DNA from: Beijerinckiaceae bacterium
Lineage (GTDB): Bacteria; Pseudomonadota; Alphaproteobacteria; Rhizobiales; Beijerinckiaceae
Length of the DNA: 64,000 nucleotides
Direction of reading: 5' to 3'
Assembly (NCBI GenBank): GCA_947478405.1
Contig: CANJVX010000002.1
Coordinates: 124,001-188,000, forward strand
A model generated the notes under the pieces. It saw only the letters and a program-made list of their open reading frames with translations, was not told the origin of the DNA and made no database searches. The stretch's first letter is position 1. Each line of letters begins with the position of its first letter. The position numbers and the translations under genes were made by a program. Shown here in pieces: positions 42,252 to 53,612 of this stretch.

Positions 42252-43495
42252 GAGGCACCCCGGATGATTTCGACGGGCTGCAAAGCAGCCGCTTTGCGCG
42301 CTGGGAAATAGCCTGCGATCACGGAAGCGCTGAGCGCGACCAGACCAGCAATCGCATAATGGGTTGGCGCATAGATGATGGGCAATCGCGTAGCATCCAT
42401 AAAGGGCGACTTGAACTCGATCTGCGCCATGCCGTAACTCATGGCATAACCCAGCAACCATCCAAGCAAGAGACCCATCACGCCAATCATCATGCTCTCA
42501 AGCACAAAAATCTGGCGTACGGTGGCCGATGGAAAGCCCAGCGATTTCATGATCGCAATGTCACGCGTCTTTTCATGCGTGATGGTGGAAATAATATTGT
42601 AGGTACCGAAAGAAGCCACCATCAGAATCGCGCTGACGACCGTGTACATAATGAAATTTCGCATCTGGAAGGCTGACAGCAAATCCTCATGCGCTTCCTG
42701 CCAAGAGGTCGACTTGTAGCCCGTCTCCGCCTCGATGCGCGAGGCAATCGCACGCGCCTGCAACACATCCTGCGCCTTCACGCGCAATTCATTCACAAGT
42801 CCCGTTTGGCCCGCCAGAATCTGTGCGGTCTTGATGAGCACATAAGCGGAATTGTCATCAATCTGCGTCACGCCCGCATGCGAGATCGCCACCACCGTTG
42901 CCGACAGCGTGCGTCCCGTACCCGCCGTCACGATCACGCTATTGCCAATGCGTGCGCCCGCCTTCTTCGCCAGACCCGATCCAAGAATGATCGCATTGGA
43001 GGATTTGTAGAGCGCATCCAAAGAGCCATCACGAATTTGCGTCGAGAGTTTCGACACATCCGGTTCGCGTTTGGGATCGATACCAGTGATGCTGACAGCC
43101 GTATCGCGCCCTGCAAAGCGGATCACCGCCTTGGCCTGCACGGAGGGCGCCACAGCACCGGGCAGCCAGCCTTCTAGCGCCGCCATGATCGCATAGGGGT
43201 TTTTGATACCAGGGCGCAATTGCTTGGTCGTGAGGCCACGGATTTCAGCCGCTTCATAGGCTTGGTCTGCGGGCTGGCGCGGTGGCTCGCGTCTCTCATC
43301 AGTGACAGAAATATGGGGCAGGGAATCAACCAGCTGGCGGATGAAATCCTCCTGCGAGCCTTCCATGATGGAGGCCATCATCACCGAAAAGCCAACGCCT
43401 ATGGCGACGCCAGACACACCGACAAGCGTCTGGCGCAGGCGCGACAGAATATGCGTGCGCGCAATGGAGAAAACGAGGGGCAGCATGCCGCTCAC
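42248..43495 (-). CDS. ABC transporter permease (LolC/LolE/MacB-type FtsX domain)
   Basis: N-terminal TM, large periplasmic domain, C-terminal three-TM FtsX domain (THEKTRDIAIMKSLGFPSATVRQIFVLESMMIG). Confidence 0.9.
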   Translation of the reverse strand: MSGMLPLVFSIARTHILSRLRQTLVGVSGVAIGVGFSVMMASIMEGSQEDFIRQLVDSLPHISVTDERREPPRQPADQAYEAAEIRGLTTKQLRPGIKNPYAIMAALEGWLPGAVAPSVQAKAVIRFAGRDTAVSITGIDPKREPDVSKLSTQIRDGSLDALYKSSNAIILGSGLAKKAGARIGNSVIVTAGTGRTLSATVVAISHAGVTQIDDNSAYVLIKTAQILAGQTGLVNELRVKAQDVLQARAIASRIEAETGYKSTSWQEAHEDLLSAFQMRNFIMYTVVSAILMVASFGTYNIISTITHEKTRDIAIMKSLGFPSATVRQIFVLESMMIGVMGLLLGWLLGYAMSYGMAQIEFKSPFMDATRLPIIYAPTHYAIAGLVALSASVIAGYFPARKAAALQPVEIIRGAS

Positions 43496-44508
43496 GAAGC
43501 GCTCCCCTCCTTCACCCGCACACGCAGACCATCACGGAACGTATTTTGCGCAGGCGAGGCGACAAGATCGCCTTCGCCAACACCCTCCAGAATCTCAACC
43601 GCCCGCGTTCCGCGAATACCGGTTTTCACCGGAACCAATTTCAGCTTGCCGGCGACCACGACAAAAATTTTGTCGCCGACGATCGCCTCTGCGGGCAACA
43701 GCAAAGCATTTTCCTTTTCGCGCGTGACGATGTTGGCTTCGACACTCATGCCAATCTTGAGCGGCGTTTCGGCGGGAAGATTGAGATAGACGCGAAAGGT
43801 CTTTGTCGCCGGATCGCCTTTAGGTGTGATTTCGCCAACCGTGCCTGCCAAAAGGCGATCTTTGAAACCTTCATTGCGGATCAGCACCTTTTGCCCCGTG
43901 CTGACGCGCGGAATATCTTCCTCATTCACATCAGCCACAATGCGCAATGGCTTGGGCTGACCCACCCAGAACAGAACGTCAGCCGCGCCGGTTCCGGCAA
44001 TCTCGCCAACCTCGCCATCTTTACGCAGCACCACACCGTCCATCGGCGCATGCAAGATAAGGTCGGCGATGCGATCTTCTTGCGCAGCAATGCGCGCTTC
44101 ATATTCAGCGAGTTGGGTGACGAGCTGATCAAGCGCGGTCTGAGTTGCCGCAGCGCGCGCAACAAGGCCACGGGTGCGCTCAAGATCCTGCTCGATCCGG
44201 TGGCGACGTGCATCAAGCTCGCGCAAGGCCGCGCGCTCCTCGACATCATCAAGCTGGCCCAATACATCGCCGGCCTTCACGGGCTTGCCTTCGCAATCAC
44301 AGAGTTTGGTAATGCGTTTGCGCGACAGAGCAATGACCTTGGCCCATTTTTCAGGCTCGACCGTGCCGGTGGCATAAACGACTTCGGCAGCCGTCCCGCG
44401 CGTGGGGCGCAGGGCCGCCACATCCAGCGGCGCCAGCCAGAACCGCCAGGCGAGAACGCCGACGACGAGCGCGGCAAGGCCAACAATCAAAACAGTGCGC
44501 AGACGCAT
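43492..44508 (-). CDS. HlyD/MacA-type periplasmic adaptor protein
   Basis: N-terminal TM anchor; ATGTVEPEKWAKV; coiled-coil hairpin; LHAPMDGVVLRKDGEVGEIAG lipoyl-like domain. Confidence 0.88.
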   Translation of the reverse strand: MRLRTVLIVGLAALVVGVLAWRFWLAPLDVAALRPTRGTAAEVVYATGTVEPEKWAKVIALSRKRITKLCDCEGKPVKAGDVLGQLDDVEERAALRELDARRHRIEQDLERTRGLVARAAATQTALDQLVTQLAEYEARIAAQEDRIADLILHAPMDGVVLRKDGEVGEIAGTGAADVLFWVGQPKPLRIVADVNEEDIPRVSTGQKVLIRNEGFKDRLLAGTVGEITPKGDPATKTFRVYLNLPAETPLKIGMSVEANIVTREKENALLLPAEAIVGDKIFVVVAGKLKLVPVKTGIRGTRAVEILEGVGEGDLVASPAQNTFRDGLRVRVKEGSAS

Positions 44509-44588
44509 AAAGGGATCTCGCTCAAGACAGGCTGGAGGGGAGGCTACCTCCTCCAGACAGTCATGGCGAGGGTGAGGGCCATAAGCCC

Positions 44589-44678
44589 CGTCATTGCGAG
44601 CGTCAGCGAAGCAATCCAGGGGCCTCACGCGCAACCTCTGGATTGCCGCTTTGGCCTACGGCCTCCTCGCAATGACGG
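44589..44678. repeat. Dispersed palindromic intergenic repeat, near-complete copy
   Basis: ccgtcattgcgagcgtcagcgaagcaatccaggggcctcacgcgcaacctctggattgccgctttggcctacggcctcctcgcaatgacgg. Confidence 0.9.
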
Positions 44679-44771
44679 GCACCCTTGGGTGCCCCCGCCT
44701 TGCTCCCGCCTCTCCTGCCCCTTATGAAGCAGGCCTGACCTTTTACCCAGAGCTGGGCGGCCCGAGATTTC

Positions 44772-46268
44772 ATGACCGACGAGACCCCGAATTCGACCGT
44801 AAAGGCCCGCCTGCCGCGCGGCCTTGCCGACCGTGGCCCGACAGAGATTGCCGCCATCCATCGCATGAGCGCTGCCATCCGCGAGGTCTATGAGCTCTAT
44901 GGCTTTGAAGCCGTGGAAACGCCCTTCATCGAATATACGGAAACGCTCGGCAAATTCCTGCCCGATCTCGACCGTCCCAATGAAGGCGTCTTCTCGTTCC
45001 AAGATGATGATGAGCAATGGCTGTCGCTGCGCTACGATCTGACAGCGCCGCTCGCCCGCTTTGTGGCCGAGCATTACGACAAGCTTCCAAAACCCTATCG
45101 CAGCTATCGCTCGGGCTTTGTGTTTCGCAACGAAAAGCCCGGTCCCGGCCGCTTCCGCCAGTTCATGCAATTTGATGCCGACACAGTGGGCTCTGCCTCT
45201 GTCGCGGCAGATGCTGAAATCTGCATGATGGCTGCCGATACGCTGGAAAAGGTCGGCATCAAGCGTGGCGAATACGTGGTCAAGGTCAACAACCGCAAAG
45301 TCCTCGATGGCGTACTGGAAGCCGCAGGTCTTGCAGGCGACGATCGCGCGGCGCAGCGCTTGATCGTGCTGCGCGCCATCGACAAGCTGGATCGGCTGGG
45401 CACAGATGGCGTTTGCCTGTTGCTGGGCCCCGGCCGCAAGGATGAATCGGGCGACTTCACCAAAGGTGCAGATCTCTCGTCCGCTGCCATCGACCGCGTG
45501 CTTGCTTTCACCGGCGCACGCGGAAAAACCAATGCCGCAACCATTGAAAATCTGCGCACAGCTGTAGGCGCCTCCGCGCGCGGCGCTGAAGGTGTGGCGG
45601 AACTGGCTGAAATTTCGACGCTGGTGGACGCTGGCGGCTATGGCGATGGCCGAATCGTCATCGACCCGGCTGTCGTACGCGGCCTCGAATATTACACTGG
45701 CCCCGTCTACGAGGCCGAGCTCACCTTTGAAACCAAGGATGAGAATGGCAGGCCGATGCGCTTTGGCTCGGTGGGTGGCGGTGGTCGCTATGATGGCCTT
45801 GTCGCCCGCTTTCGTGGCGAACCAGTGCCTGCCACCGGCTTCTCCATTGGCGTGTCGCGCCTGCTGGCGGCACTCGCCGCTATCAAGAGCCCGATTGCTG
45901 CAGCCAAGGATGCGCGCGGCCCAGTAGTGGTGCTGGTGCTCGACCGTGAGGAAATGGCTCGCTATCAGGGCTTCGTCGCGCGTCTGCGCCAAGAAGGCAT
46001 CCGCGCCGAACTTTATCTGGGCTCCGCGGGCATGAATGCGCAGATGAAATATGCCGATAAGCGCCATTCGATCTGCGCGGTCATTCAGGGCTCGAATGAG
46101 CGCGAGAAGGGCGAGGTCTCGATCCGCGATCTGATACTGGGCGCCGAACTGGCCTCCTCCAGCAAGGATCGCGCTGATTATCTTGAGCTGAGGGCGCGTG
46201 CCCAATTCTCCGCACCCGAGACTGATCTTGTCGCGGCCGTGAAAGAGGTTCTTGGCCGCCACACCTGA
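44772..46268 (+). CDS. hisS: Histidine--tRNA ligase
   Basis: [62 protein letters not shown]. Confidence 0.96.
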   Translation: MTDETPNSTVKARLPRGLADRGPTEIAAIHRMSAAIREVYELYGFEAVETPFIEYTETLGKFLPDLDRPNEGVFSFQDDDEQWLSLRYDLTAPLARFVAEHYDKLPKPYRSYRSGFVFRNEKPGPGRFRQFMQFDADTVGSASVAADAEICMMAADTLEKVGIKRGEYVVKVNNRKVLDGVLEAAGLAGDDRAAQRLIVLRAIDKLDRLGTDGVCLLLGPGRKDESGDFTKGADLSSAAIDRVLAFTGARGKTNAATIENLRTAVGASARGAEGVAELAEISTLVDAGGYGDGRIVIDPAVVRGLEYYTGPVYEAELTFETKDENGRPMRFGSVGGGGRYDGLVARFRGEPVPATGFSIGVSRLLAALAAIKSPIAAAKDARGPVVVLVLDREEMARYQGFVARLRQEGIRAELYLGSAGMNAQMKYADKRHSICAVIQGSNEREKGEVSIRDLILGAELASSSKDRADYLELRARAQFSAPETDLVAAVKEVLGRHT

Positions 46269-46325
46269 ACAATTGCAGGGCGCGCGCCCTTTGCCTATCT
46301 TGGCGCGGCCTTTTGGAGACAATCG

Positions 46326-46769
46326 ATGAAGTCCTCGCGCCTTACCTTCTGCCTTGCTGCCCTCGCGTCCCTTGCGGCCACGATTGCCCTTGCCCAACAG
46401 CCCCCGCAGCAGAAGCCAACCCCAAAGGAAGAGAAAACCTTCCCGAAGGATTCAAACTGGACGCTGCGCAGCCTGAATGGCAAGCCGGTGCCAGCTGGGC
46501 TTGAGGCAACCATGCGCATCGACAATCAATTTCGCGGCGCGGGCTTTTCGGGTTGCAACACCTGGTCGGCCACCATGTGGCCCGTTCGAAACCAGCGCTT
46601 TGCTGTGGGAGGCGTAGCCGTGACCAAGAAAGCCTGCCCGCAACCCGCCATGCAATTCGAACAGGCGTTCCTGCACGCCCTGTTCGCAGCTCCGCAATGG
46701 GACTTGGTCAATGGACTGCTCGAAGTGAAGAGCCAGTCCGGAACGCTGTCCTTCGCGCGCGGCTTATGA
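46326..46769 (+). CDS. META domain-containing secreted protein
   Basis: Signal peptide; NWTLRSLNGKPVPAGLEATMRIDNQFRGAGFSGCNTWSA, MQFEQAFLHAL. Confidence 0.85.
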   Translation: MKSSRLTFCLAALASLAATIALAQQPPQQKPTPKEEKTFPKDSNWTLRSLNGKPVPAGLEATMRIDNQFRGAGFSGCNTWSATMWPVRNQRFAVGGVAVTKKACPQPAMQFEQAFLHALFAAPQWDLVNGLLEVKSQSGTLSFARGL

Positions 46770-46775
46770 TCCGCT

Positions 46776-48941
46776 TTACAATCCGCTGGGCGTGAAGGCG
46801 AAGGTGGCTGATGCCCCATCCTGATCGAGCGGCGTGAAAATGCCGTCGGGACCGCGGCGCATATGCAACCGCCTCTTATGGAAGGCCAGAAGTGTCGAGC
46901 GATGGCCAATGGAGATGATCGTCGTCTCCGGCAGCTGTGCGCGCAACACACTATAGATTTCGGCTTCCAATTCTTCATCCAGCGCAGCTGTGGCTTCATC
47001 CAGCAACAGCCAATCAGGGCGCACCAGAAGCGCGCGCGCAATAGCCAAGCGCTGTTGCTCGCCACCCGACAAGCGCTGCGACCAGACACCTTCTTCGTCA
47101 ATCCGCTCAGCCAGCAAAGGCAGATGGGCCGCGCGCAAAGCGGCGCGGATCTGCTCATCGGTGAATGTCTCGGGGCGACGCGGATAGGTCACCGCAGCGC
47201 GCAACGTGCCCTGCGGCAGGTAGGGCTTTTGTGGCAAGAGCAGCAGGCTCGCCTGCTCTGGCACAGACATCTCACCATCGCCAAACGGCCAGACACCCGA
47301 GAGCACGCGGAAGAGCGTCGACTTGCCTGAGCCAGACGGCCCCGTCAGCAGCACAGATTCATCGGCCGCAAAATGCAACCCATTCACATCAACCACGCGG
47401 CGCCCATCGGGCAGGCGCACCTGCAAGCGGCTGATCATGATGTCGCGGAAATCATTCGTGCTAGTTTGAATGCGCGCGCCATTGTCTTGCTCAATCGCAC
47501 GGGCGCGTTCAATGGCGGAATCAAACGACGTTAATCGATCCAACACCGCACGGAAATCTGCGAGGGACGTGTAGTAATCGATGAAGAATGTCAGCGCGCT
47601 TTCAACGCGACCAAACGCACTTGCAGTCTGCGTCATGACGCCCAATTGAATTTTCTTCGCAAAGAAGAAGGGCGCCGCGATGATGTAGGGAATGAAAGGG
47701 CTGATCTGACCATAAGTGGCAGTAAAGGCCGTCAGCTTCATGCGCTTATGCATGATGTTGATGTAATTGCCGATGATCTGCGCAAAGCGCCCACCCAAAG
47801 CATGCTTCTCTGCGGGCTCACCACCCAGCAGCGCGACCTGTTCGGCATATTCACGCAGACGCGCGAGAGAGAAGCGAAAATCGGCTTCATAACGCTGGCG
47901 ATCAAAATAGAGTGTCACCAACGGCTTTCCGATGAGATGGGTGATCCACGTGCCAATGATCGCATAGACCACCGCCACCCAGAACAAGAGGCCAGGTACA
48001 GCCGTCTCGGTTCCCGGAATGGTGAAATTGGCCGACAGTGTCCACAGCAGGATGGAAAATGAGACCAGCGAAGAAAGTTTCGAGATCAAGAGGATCGAAT
48101 AGGCATAGACGCCATTGCCCCCGCCCGAACCCAGAAAACGTGACACATCTTCCGCAATACGTTGATCGGGATTGTCGGCATCAGCATTGAGCAGGCTCAT
48201 GCGGTAATGCGTATTGCCGTTGAGCCAGCGGCCCACATAATGATCCGTGAGCCAGCGGCGCCAACGGATCATCAGCATGGATTCCACAAAAATCTCGACG
48301 ACCGCACTGCCGATGTAGATGAACACCCAGATCGGGAAGGTAACAAGCAACAGCGTCCAGAATGTATCGGCTTCATAGGCCTGGAAGGCGTTGAACATGT
48401 CGCGGTTGATGAACGAAATCCGCAGCGAAAAACCAACCTGCGCCTGATTGACCAAGACCAGAAACACAACCATCCAGATCGCCGCATTGCGTTCCAGCAT
48501 GGCGCGTGGTTCGAGCGGCCAGACCTGCAATGTGCCGCGATCCTGCGAATGGAAATAATGATCGGTGATATTCATCACTGAACGCACGACCGGCAGATGC
48601 GAAATGAGCCAGACAAGAACACCGAAAATAGCAACGGTCAGCGGCAGACTCTCGGGTAGCGCATATTCAGCGGCCCATTCCGGCCAGAACCCCAGACGCG
48701 CGGCATAATGGATGAGGCCGAACACGACAGCTTCGATTCCGAAAATGGCAACAAAGATTTTCAGGAAGCTGGAAATTTTCTGCGATTTCCAAGTCGTGAA
48801 GGCACACAGAAATGTGGCAATGCCCAGCAACAACCCGCCATCCAACGCACCTGAAAATTTTAGCGCGAAAGACAAAGCGGAAAAGGCGAGGATTGTCAGC
48901 GACAGTAAAATCATGGATCGACTTTCAAGCGGGTCATTCAT
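46776..48941 (-). CDS. ABC transporter ATP-binding protein/permease of SbmA/BacA (YddA) type
   Basis: 721 aa; NWALWF-like TM domain with LVNQAQVGFSLRISFINRDMFNAFQ and WRRWLTDHYVGRWLNGNTHYRM; NBD GPSGSGKSTLFRVLSG, LSGGEQQRLAIARALL. Confidence 0.9.
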   Translation of the reverse strand: MNDPLESRSMILLSLTILAFSALSFALKFSGALDGGLLLGIATFLCAFTTWKSQKISSFLKIFVAIFGIEAVVFGLIHYAARLGFWPEWAAEYALPESLPLTVAIFGVLVWLISHLPVVRSVMNITDHYFHSQDRGTLQVWPLEPRAMLERNAAIWMVVFLVLVNQAQVGFSLRISFINRDMFNAFQAYEADTFWTLLLVTFPIWVFIYIGSAVVEIFVESMLMIRWRRWLTDHYVGRWLNGNTHYRMSLLNADADNPDQRIAEDVSRFLGSGGGNGVYAYSILLISKLSSLVSFSILLWTLSANFTIPGTETAVPGLLFWVAVVYAIIGTWITHLIGKPLVTLYFDRQRYEADFRFSLARLREYAEQVALLGGEPAEKHALGGRFAQIIGNYINIMHKRMKLTAFTATYGQISPFIPYIIAAPFFFAKKIQLGVMTQTASAFGRVESALTFFIDYYTSLADFRAVLDRLTSFDSAIERARAIEQDNGARIQTSTNDFRDIMISRLQVRLPDGRRVVDVNGLHFAADESVLLTGPSGSGKSTLFRVLSGVWPFGDGEMSVPEQASLLLLPQKPYLPQGTLRAAVTYPRRPETFTDEQIRAALRAAHLPLLAERIDEEGVWSQRLSGGEQQRLAIARALLVRPDWLLLDEATAALDEELEAEIYSVLRAQLPETTIISIGHRSTLLAFHKRRLHMRRGPDGIFTPLDQDGASATFAFTPSGL

Positions 48942-49003
48942 TCTCGTGACCTTAGCACACGCGCAGGCCGAGCCCGCTCACGAGCTTGTGGATGACCCAC
49001 ATC

Positions 49004-49033
49004 AAAAAAAGCACCCTCGAGGGTGCTTTTTTT
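49004..49033 (-). terminator. Rho-independent (bidirectional-type) terminator downstream of the ihfA-like gene
   Basis: Perfect inverted repeat AAAAAAAGCACCCTCGAGGGTGCTTTTTTT. Confidence 0.9.
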
Positions 49034-49059
49034 GGCGGTTGAATGAAGGCGCGTGGCCC

Positions 49060-49407
49060 TTAGACTGGTGTGCCCGACATGGCGCGACCGAGCACCGGCT
49101 CGTCTTCGAGCGTCTCGCCATTCACAGCGGCGATGAGGCGCGGCGAGGGGCGGAAGGTCAACACACGACGCGCGGTGATCGGATATTCTTCACCCGTCTT
49201 GGGGTTGCGGCCAACGCGCGCACGCTTGGCGCGCACTGAAAAGGCACCGAAGGCACGCAGCTTCACTGTTTCTCCGCGCTCCAGCGCCGAGCAAATTTCA
49301 TCGAGCGACTGCTCGACAACCTCGCGCGCCTGCGCACGCGACAACCCTGGGCAGGTGCCGTAGACGGCCTCCAACAGATCAGCTCTGGTTGTGGTTCTGT
49401 TCGACAT
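49060..49407 (-). CDS. ihfA: HU/IHF family DNA-binding protein, IHF alpha-like
   Basis: MSNRTTTRADLLEAVYGTCPGLSRAQAREVVEQSLDEICSALERGETVKLRAFGAFSVRAKRARVGRNPKTGEEYPITARRVLTFRPS. Confidence 0.85.
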   Translation of the reverse strand: MSNRTTTRADLLEAVYGTCPGLSRAQAREVVEQSLDEICSALERGETVKLRAFGAFSVRAKRARVGRNPKTGEEYPITARRVLTFRPSPRLIAAVNGETLEDEPVLGRAMSGTPV

Positions 49408-49596
49408 CTTCTCTTCAGTTGCCTTTAACGGACACGCAATCATACGCACCCGGCTGCAACCTCCCCCCATCTTCCCGCGACCATTCAGGGCTAGATCATA
49501 CGACATGATGGAAGTCATTGAAATAACTTCGTCAAATCAAATGAGCCTGTGCCTTGATGGCCACAGCCCTCTGTTCTGATGCTCAACCTAGTCCAC

Positions 49597-49627
49597 AAAA
49601 AGAGGGCCGCCAACAGGCGACCCTCTC
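49597..49627 (-). terminator. Rho-independent terminator for groESL
   Basis: Minus strand: AGAGGGTCGCC-TGTT-GGCGGCCCTCT followed by TTTT(G). Confidence 0.85.
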
Positions 49628-49660
49628 TGACTTTTGGATGAGACGGTAGGGTTGGGCTTC

Positions 49661-51443
<1,783 letters not shown>

Positions 51444-51740
51444 TTACTTGCCCAGAACGCCCATGATGTCGCTTTCCTTCATGATCAGCAGGTCCTGACC
51501 ATCGAGCTTGACCTCGGTGCCAGACCATTTGCCGAACAACACGCGATCGCCAGCCTTCACGTCGAGAGCGACGAGCTTGCCGTTTTCATCACGTGCACCA
51601 GGGCCGACGGCGACCACCTGGCCTTCTTGGGGCTTTTCCTTGGCGGTATCAGGGATGATGATGCCACCCTTGGTCTTCTCTTCGCTTTCAACGCGCTTGA
51701 CGACAACGCGGTCATGCAGGGGACGGAACTTCATGGTCAC
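51444..51740 (-). CDS. groS: Co-chaperonin GroES (10 kDa)
   Basis: [48 protein letters not shown]. Confidence 0.98.
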   Translation of the reverse strand: MTMKFRPLHDRVVVKRVESEEKTKGGIIIPDTAKEKPQEGQVVAVGPGARDENGKLVALDVKAGDRVLFGKWSGTEVKLDGQDLLIMKESDIMGVLGK

Positions 51741-51809
51741 TTTTTCCTTTGGCTGGAGGCACCCGACTGGGCTACCTTGATACAGCGGGAAGCTTCGTGG
51801 GGAAGCCTG

Positions 51810-51836
51810 TTAGCACTCGCCCGAGGCGAGTGCTAA
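51810..51836 (-). promoter_or_regulatory. CIRCE element (HrcA operator) upstream of groESL
   Basis: Exact TTAGCACTC-N9-GAGTGCTAA (ttagcactc gcccgaggc gagtgctaa). Confidence 0.97.
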
Positions 51837-51994
51837 CAGTCGAGATACGAGATAAGAAGGGGCTCCCCCGGCGTCAAGGCACCGGCGCCAAGAAAAAACG
51901 CTGGTTAACACCAGCCCTGCCCGCTTAAAGGCGCTGAAATGTCGCTCCGCGTGCTAGAAAGAGCTCTCAGCCCGCCCCGGAGGCACCCCGGCCC

Positions 51995-53419
51995 GTGCTC
52001 GTTGTTTCTGTTAACATATTCAATTTACTGGTGAATTTATTCATCGGTCTGGTTGTCGCGGCGTTTCTGGGGCCCGAATCCTTCGGCCGCTTTGCCGTGG
52101 CACTCGGCGCGGGCAGTCTTTTGCATGCGCTGATTTTTGGCTGGCTCCGGCTCGCCGCCGCTCGGTTTTATTCTGAGGCAGCCCGCACCAGCCAACCCGA
52201 TCTGCGCGCGAGCCTGGATGCCGCCCTCTGGCTTCTGGGTGGCCTGACCTTGGGACTGGGGGTTCTTGGGGCTCTGGCCGCCCCATCACTGGGGCTTGAT
52301 GGCGATCTCGTCTTCTGGGCGCTGGCCTTCGCCGCGTGCAATGGCGCGTTTGAATATCAGCTGGCCTTGCTGCGCGCCCGTTTCGCCGACCGCGCCTATG
52401 CTCTTCTGATCTTCGCCAAAAATATTTTCTCGCTGCTTTTGACAGCAGGTGTCGCCTGGATCACGCAATCGGCGGGACTGACCTTGGCTGGCACAGCAAT
52501 CAGCCTCGCTATGGCGACCCTGCTTCTCATGTCGCAAGCACGCGACGAATATGCGCGCGGACATGCTGCCAGCCCAGCGGTCCTGCGCAAAGCTCTTGCC
52601 TATGCTTTGCCGCTGTCAGCCTCACTGATCCTGTTCGCGCTGATCCCGCTGGCCAATCGTGCGCTAGGCGCGCAATTCAGCGATTTTGCGGAAGCCGGCC
52701 AGCTTGCCCTTGCTCAAGATCTGGGCCTGAAACTGGTGCTCACCATTGGCATCGCCATGGACCAATTGCTGTTTCAGCTGGCTGTACGCGAACATGAAAG
52801 CAGCGGCCGGGACGGCGGACAGGCACAGGTCGCCTTTAACATGACGTTGATGGCGGGCCTGCTTTTACCAACAATGGTGGGCACCTGGCTGGTGCTGCCG
52901 AGCTTCGAGGCTTTGATCATCCCGCAGGAATTCACCGGCGACTTTGCCCGCGCCCTAACTTTGCTCTTACCAGGCTTGGGCTGCTACGGGCTGATGACCT
53001 TTGCGCTGACGCCCGCCTTCCAGATTGCACAGCGCACATGGCCGGTGATCGCAGCTGCGGGCGCAGCCTGCCTCACTGACGCGGCAATGCTGACACTTCT
53101 GCCACCCACATGGGACGTGGATATGCTCGCCTTGGCGCAGTCCATCGCGCTCGTGAGCGGGTTTTTTGTACTGCTGATTCTCTCGCCCCTCGCCAAACCA
53201 ACCTGGCCAAAGCGCAGAGACATGGCTGGACTTGCCCTTGCGACAGCCGCCATGACAATTTGCGTTTGGCCATTACGAGAAATAAATCCCGGCCTTGTGG
53301 CCCTGGGTGCACAGGCGCTGATCGGTGGCGCTATTTATGCTTTCATGCTCGTGGCTCTCGATGTGGGCGGCTTGCGGAAAGCCTTGCTGCTACGGAAGAA
53401 AGATCAAACACCACAATAA
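51995..53419 (+). CDS. Lipopolysaccharide/oligosaccharide flippase-like (MOP superfamily) membrane protein
   Basis: 474 aa, about 12-14 TM; NLLVNLFIGLVVAAFLGPESFGRFAVALGAGSLLHAL typical of Wzx-like proteins; GTG start. Confidence 0.8.
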   Translation: MLVVSVNIFNLLVNLFIGLVVAAFLGPESFGRFAVALGAGSLLHALIFGWLRLAAARFYSEAARTSQPDLRASLDAALWLLGGLTLGLGVLGALAAPSLGLDGDLVFWALAFAACNGAFEYQLALLRARFADRAYALLIFAKNIFSLLLTAGVAWITQSAGLTLAGTAISLAMATLLLMSQARDEYARGHAASPAVLRKALAYALPLSASLILFALIPLANRALGAQFSDFAEAGQLALAQDLGLKLVLTIGIAMDQLLFQLAVREHESSGRDGGQAQVAFNMTLMAGLLLPTMVGTWLVLPSFEALIIPQEFTGDFARALTLLLPGLGCYGLMTFALTPAFQIAQRTWPVIAAAGAACLTDAAMLTLLPPTWDVDMLALAQSIALVSGFFVLLILSPLAKPTWPKRRDMAGLALATAAMTICVWPLREINPGLVALGAQALIGGAIYAFMLVALDVGGLRKALLLRKKDQTPQ

Positions 53420-53612
53420 AAATAATCATCAAAAACATATGCATTTTGAAAGCTAACATATTGTAAAAAATCCTCTTTTGGGGATGACACAATTAGGCCG
53501 AAAGTCAAAGTGACAAGTTTTGTTTGGCTCCATTACTCTGAAAGGAGAAATGTTTTCCAGTAATTCTCAGTCTCGCAAAAGATAAGCTTGCGCTTCATTG
53601 AGTTTCATAGAA

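Noticed and set aside
44625-46397. 590-aa minus-strand ORF
   Set aside because: Antisense to hisS, which has clear class II synthetase motifs; shadow ORF.
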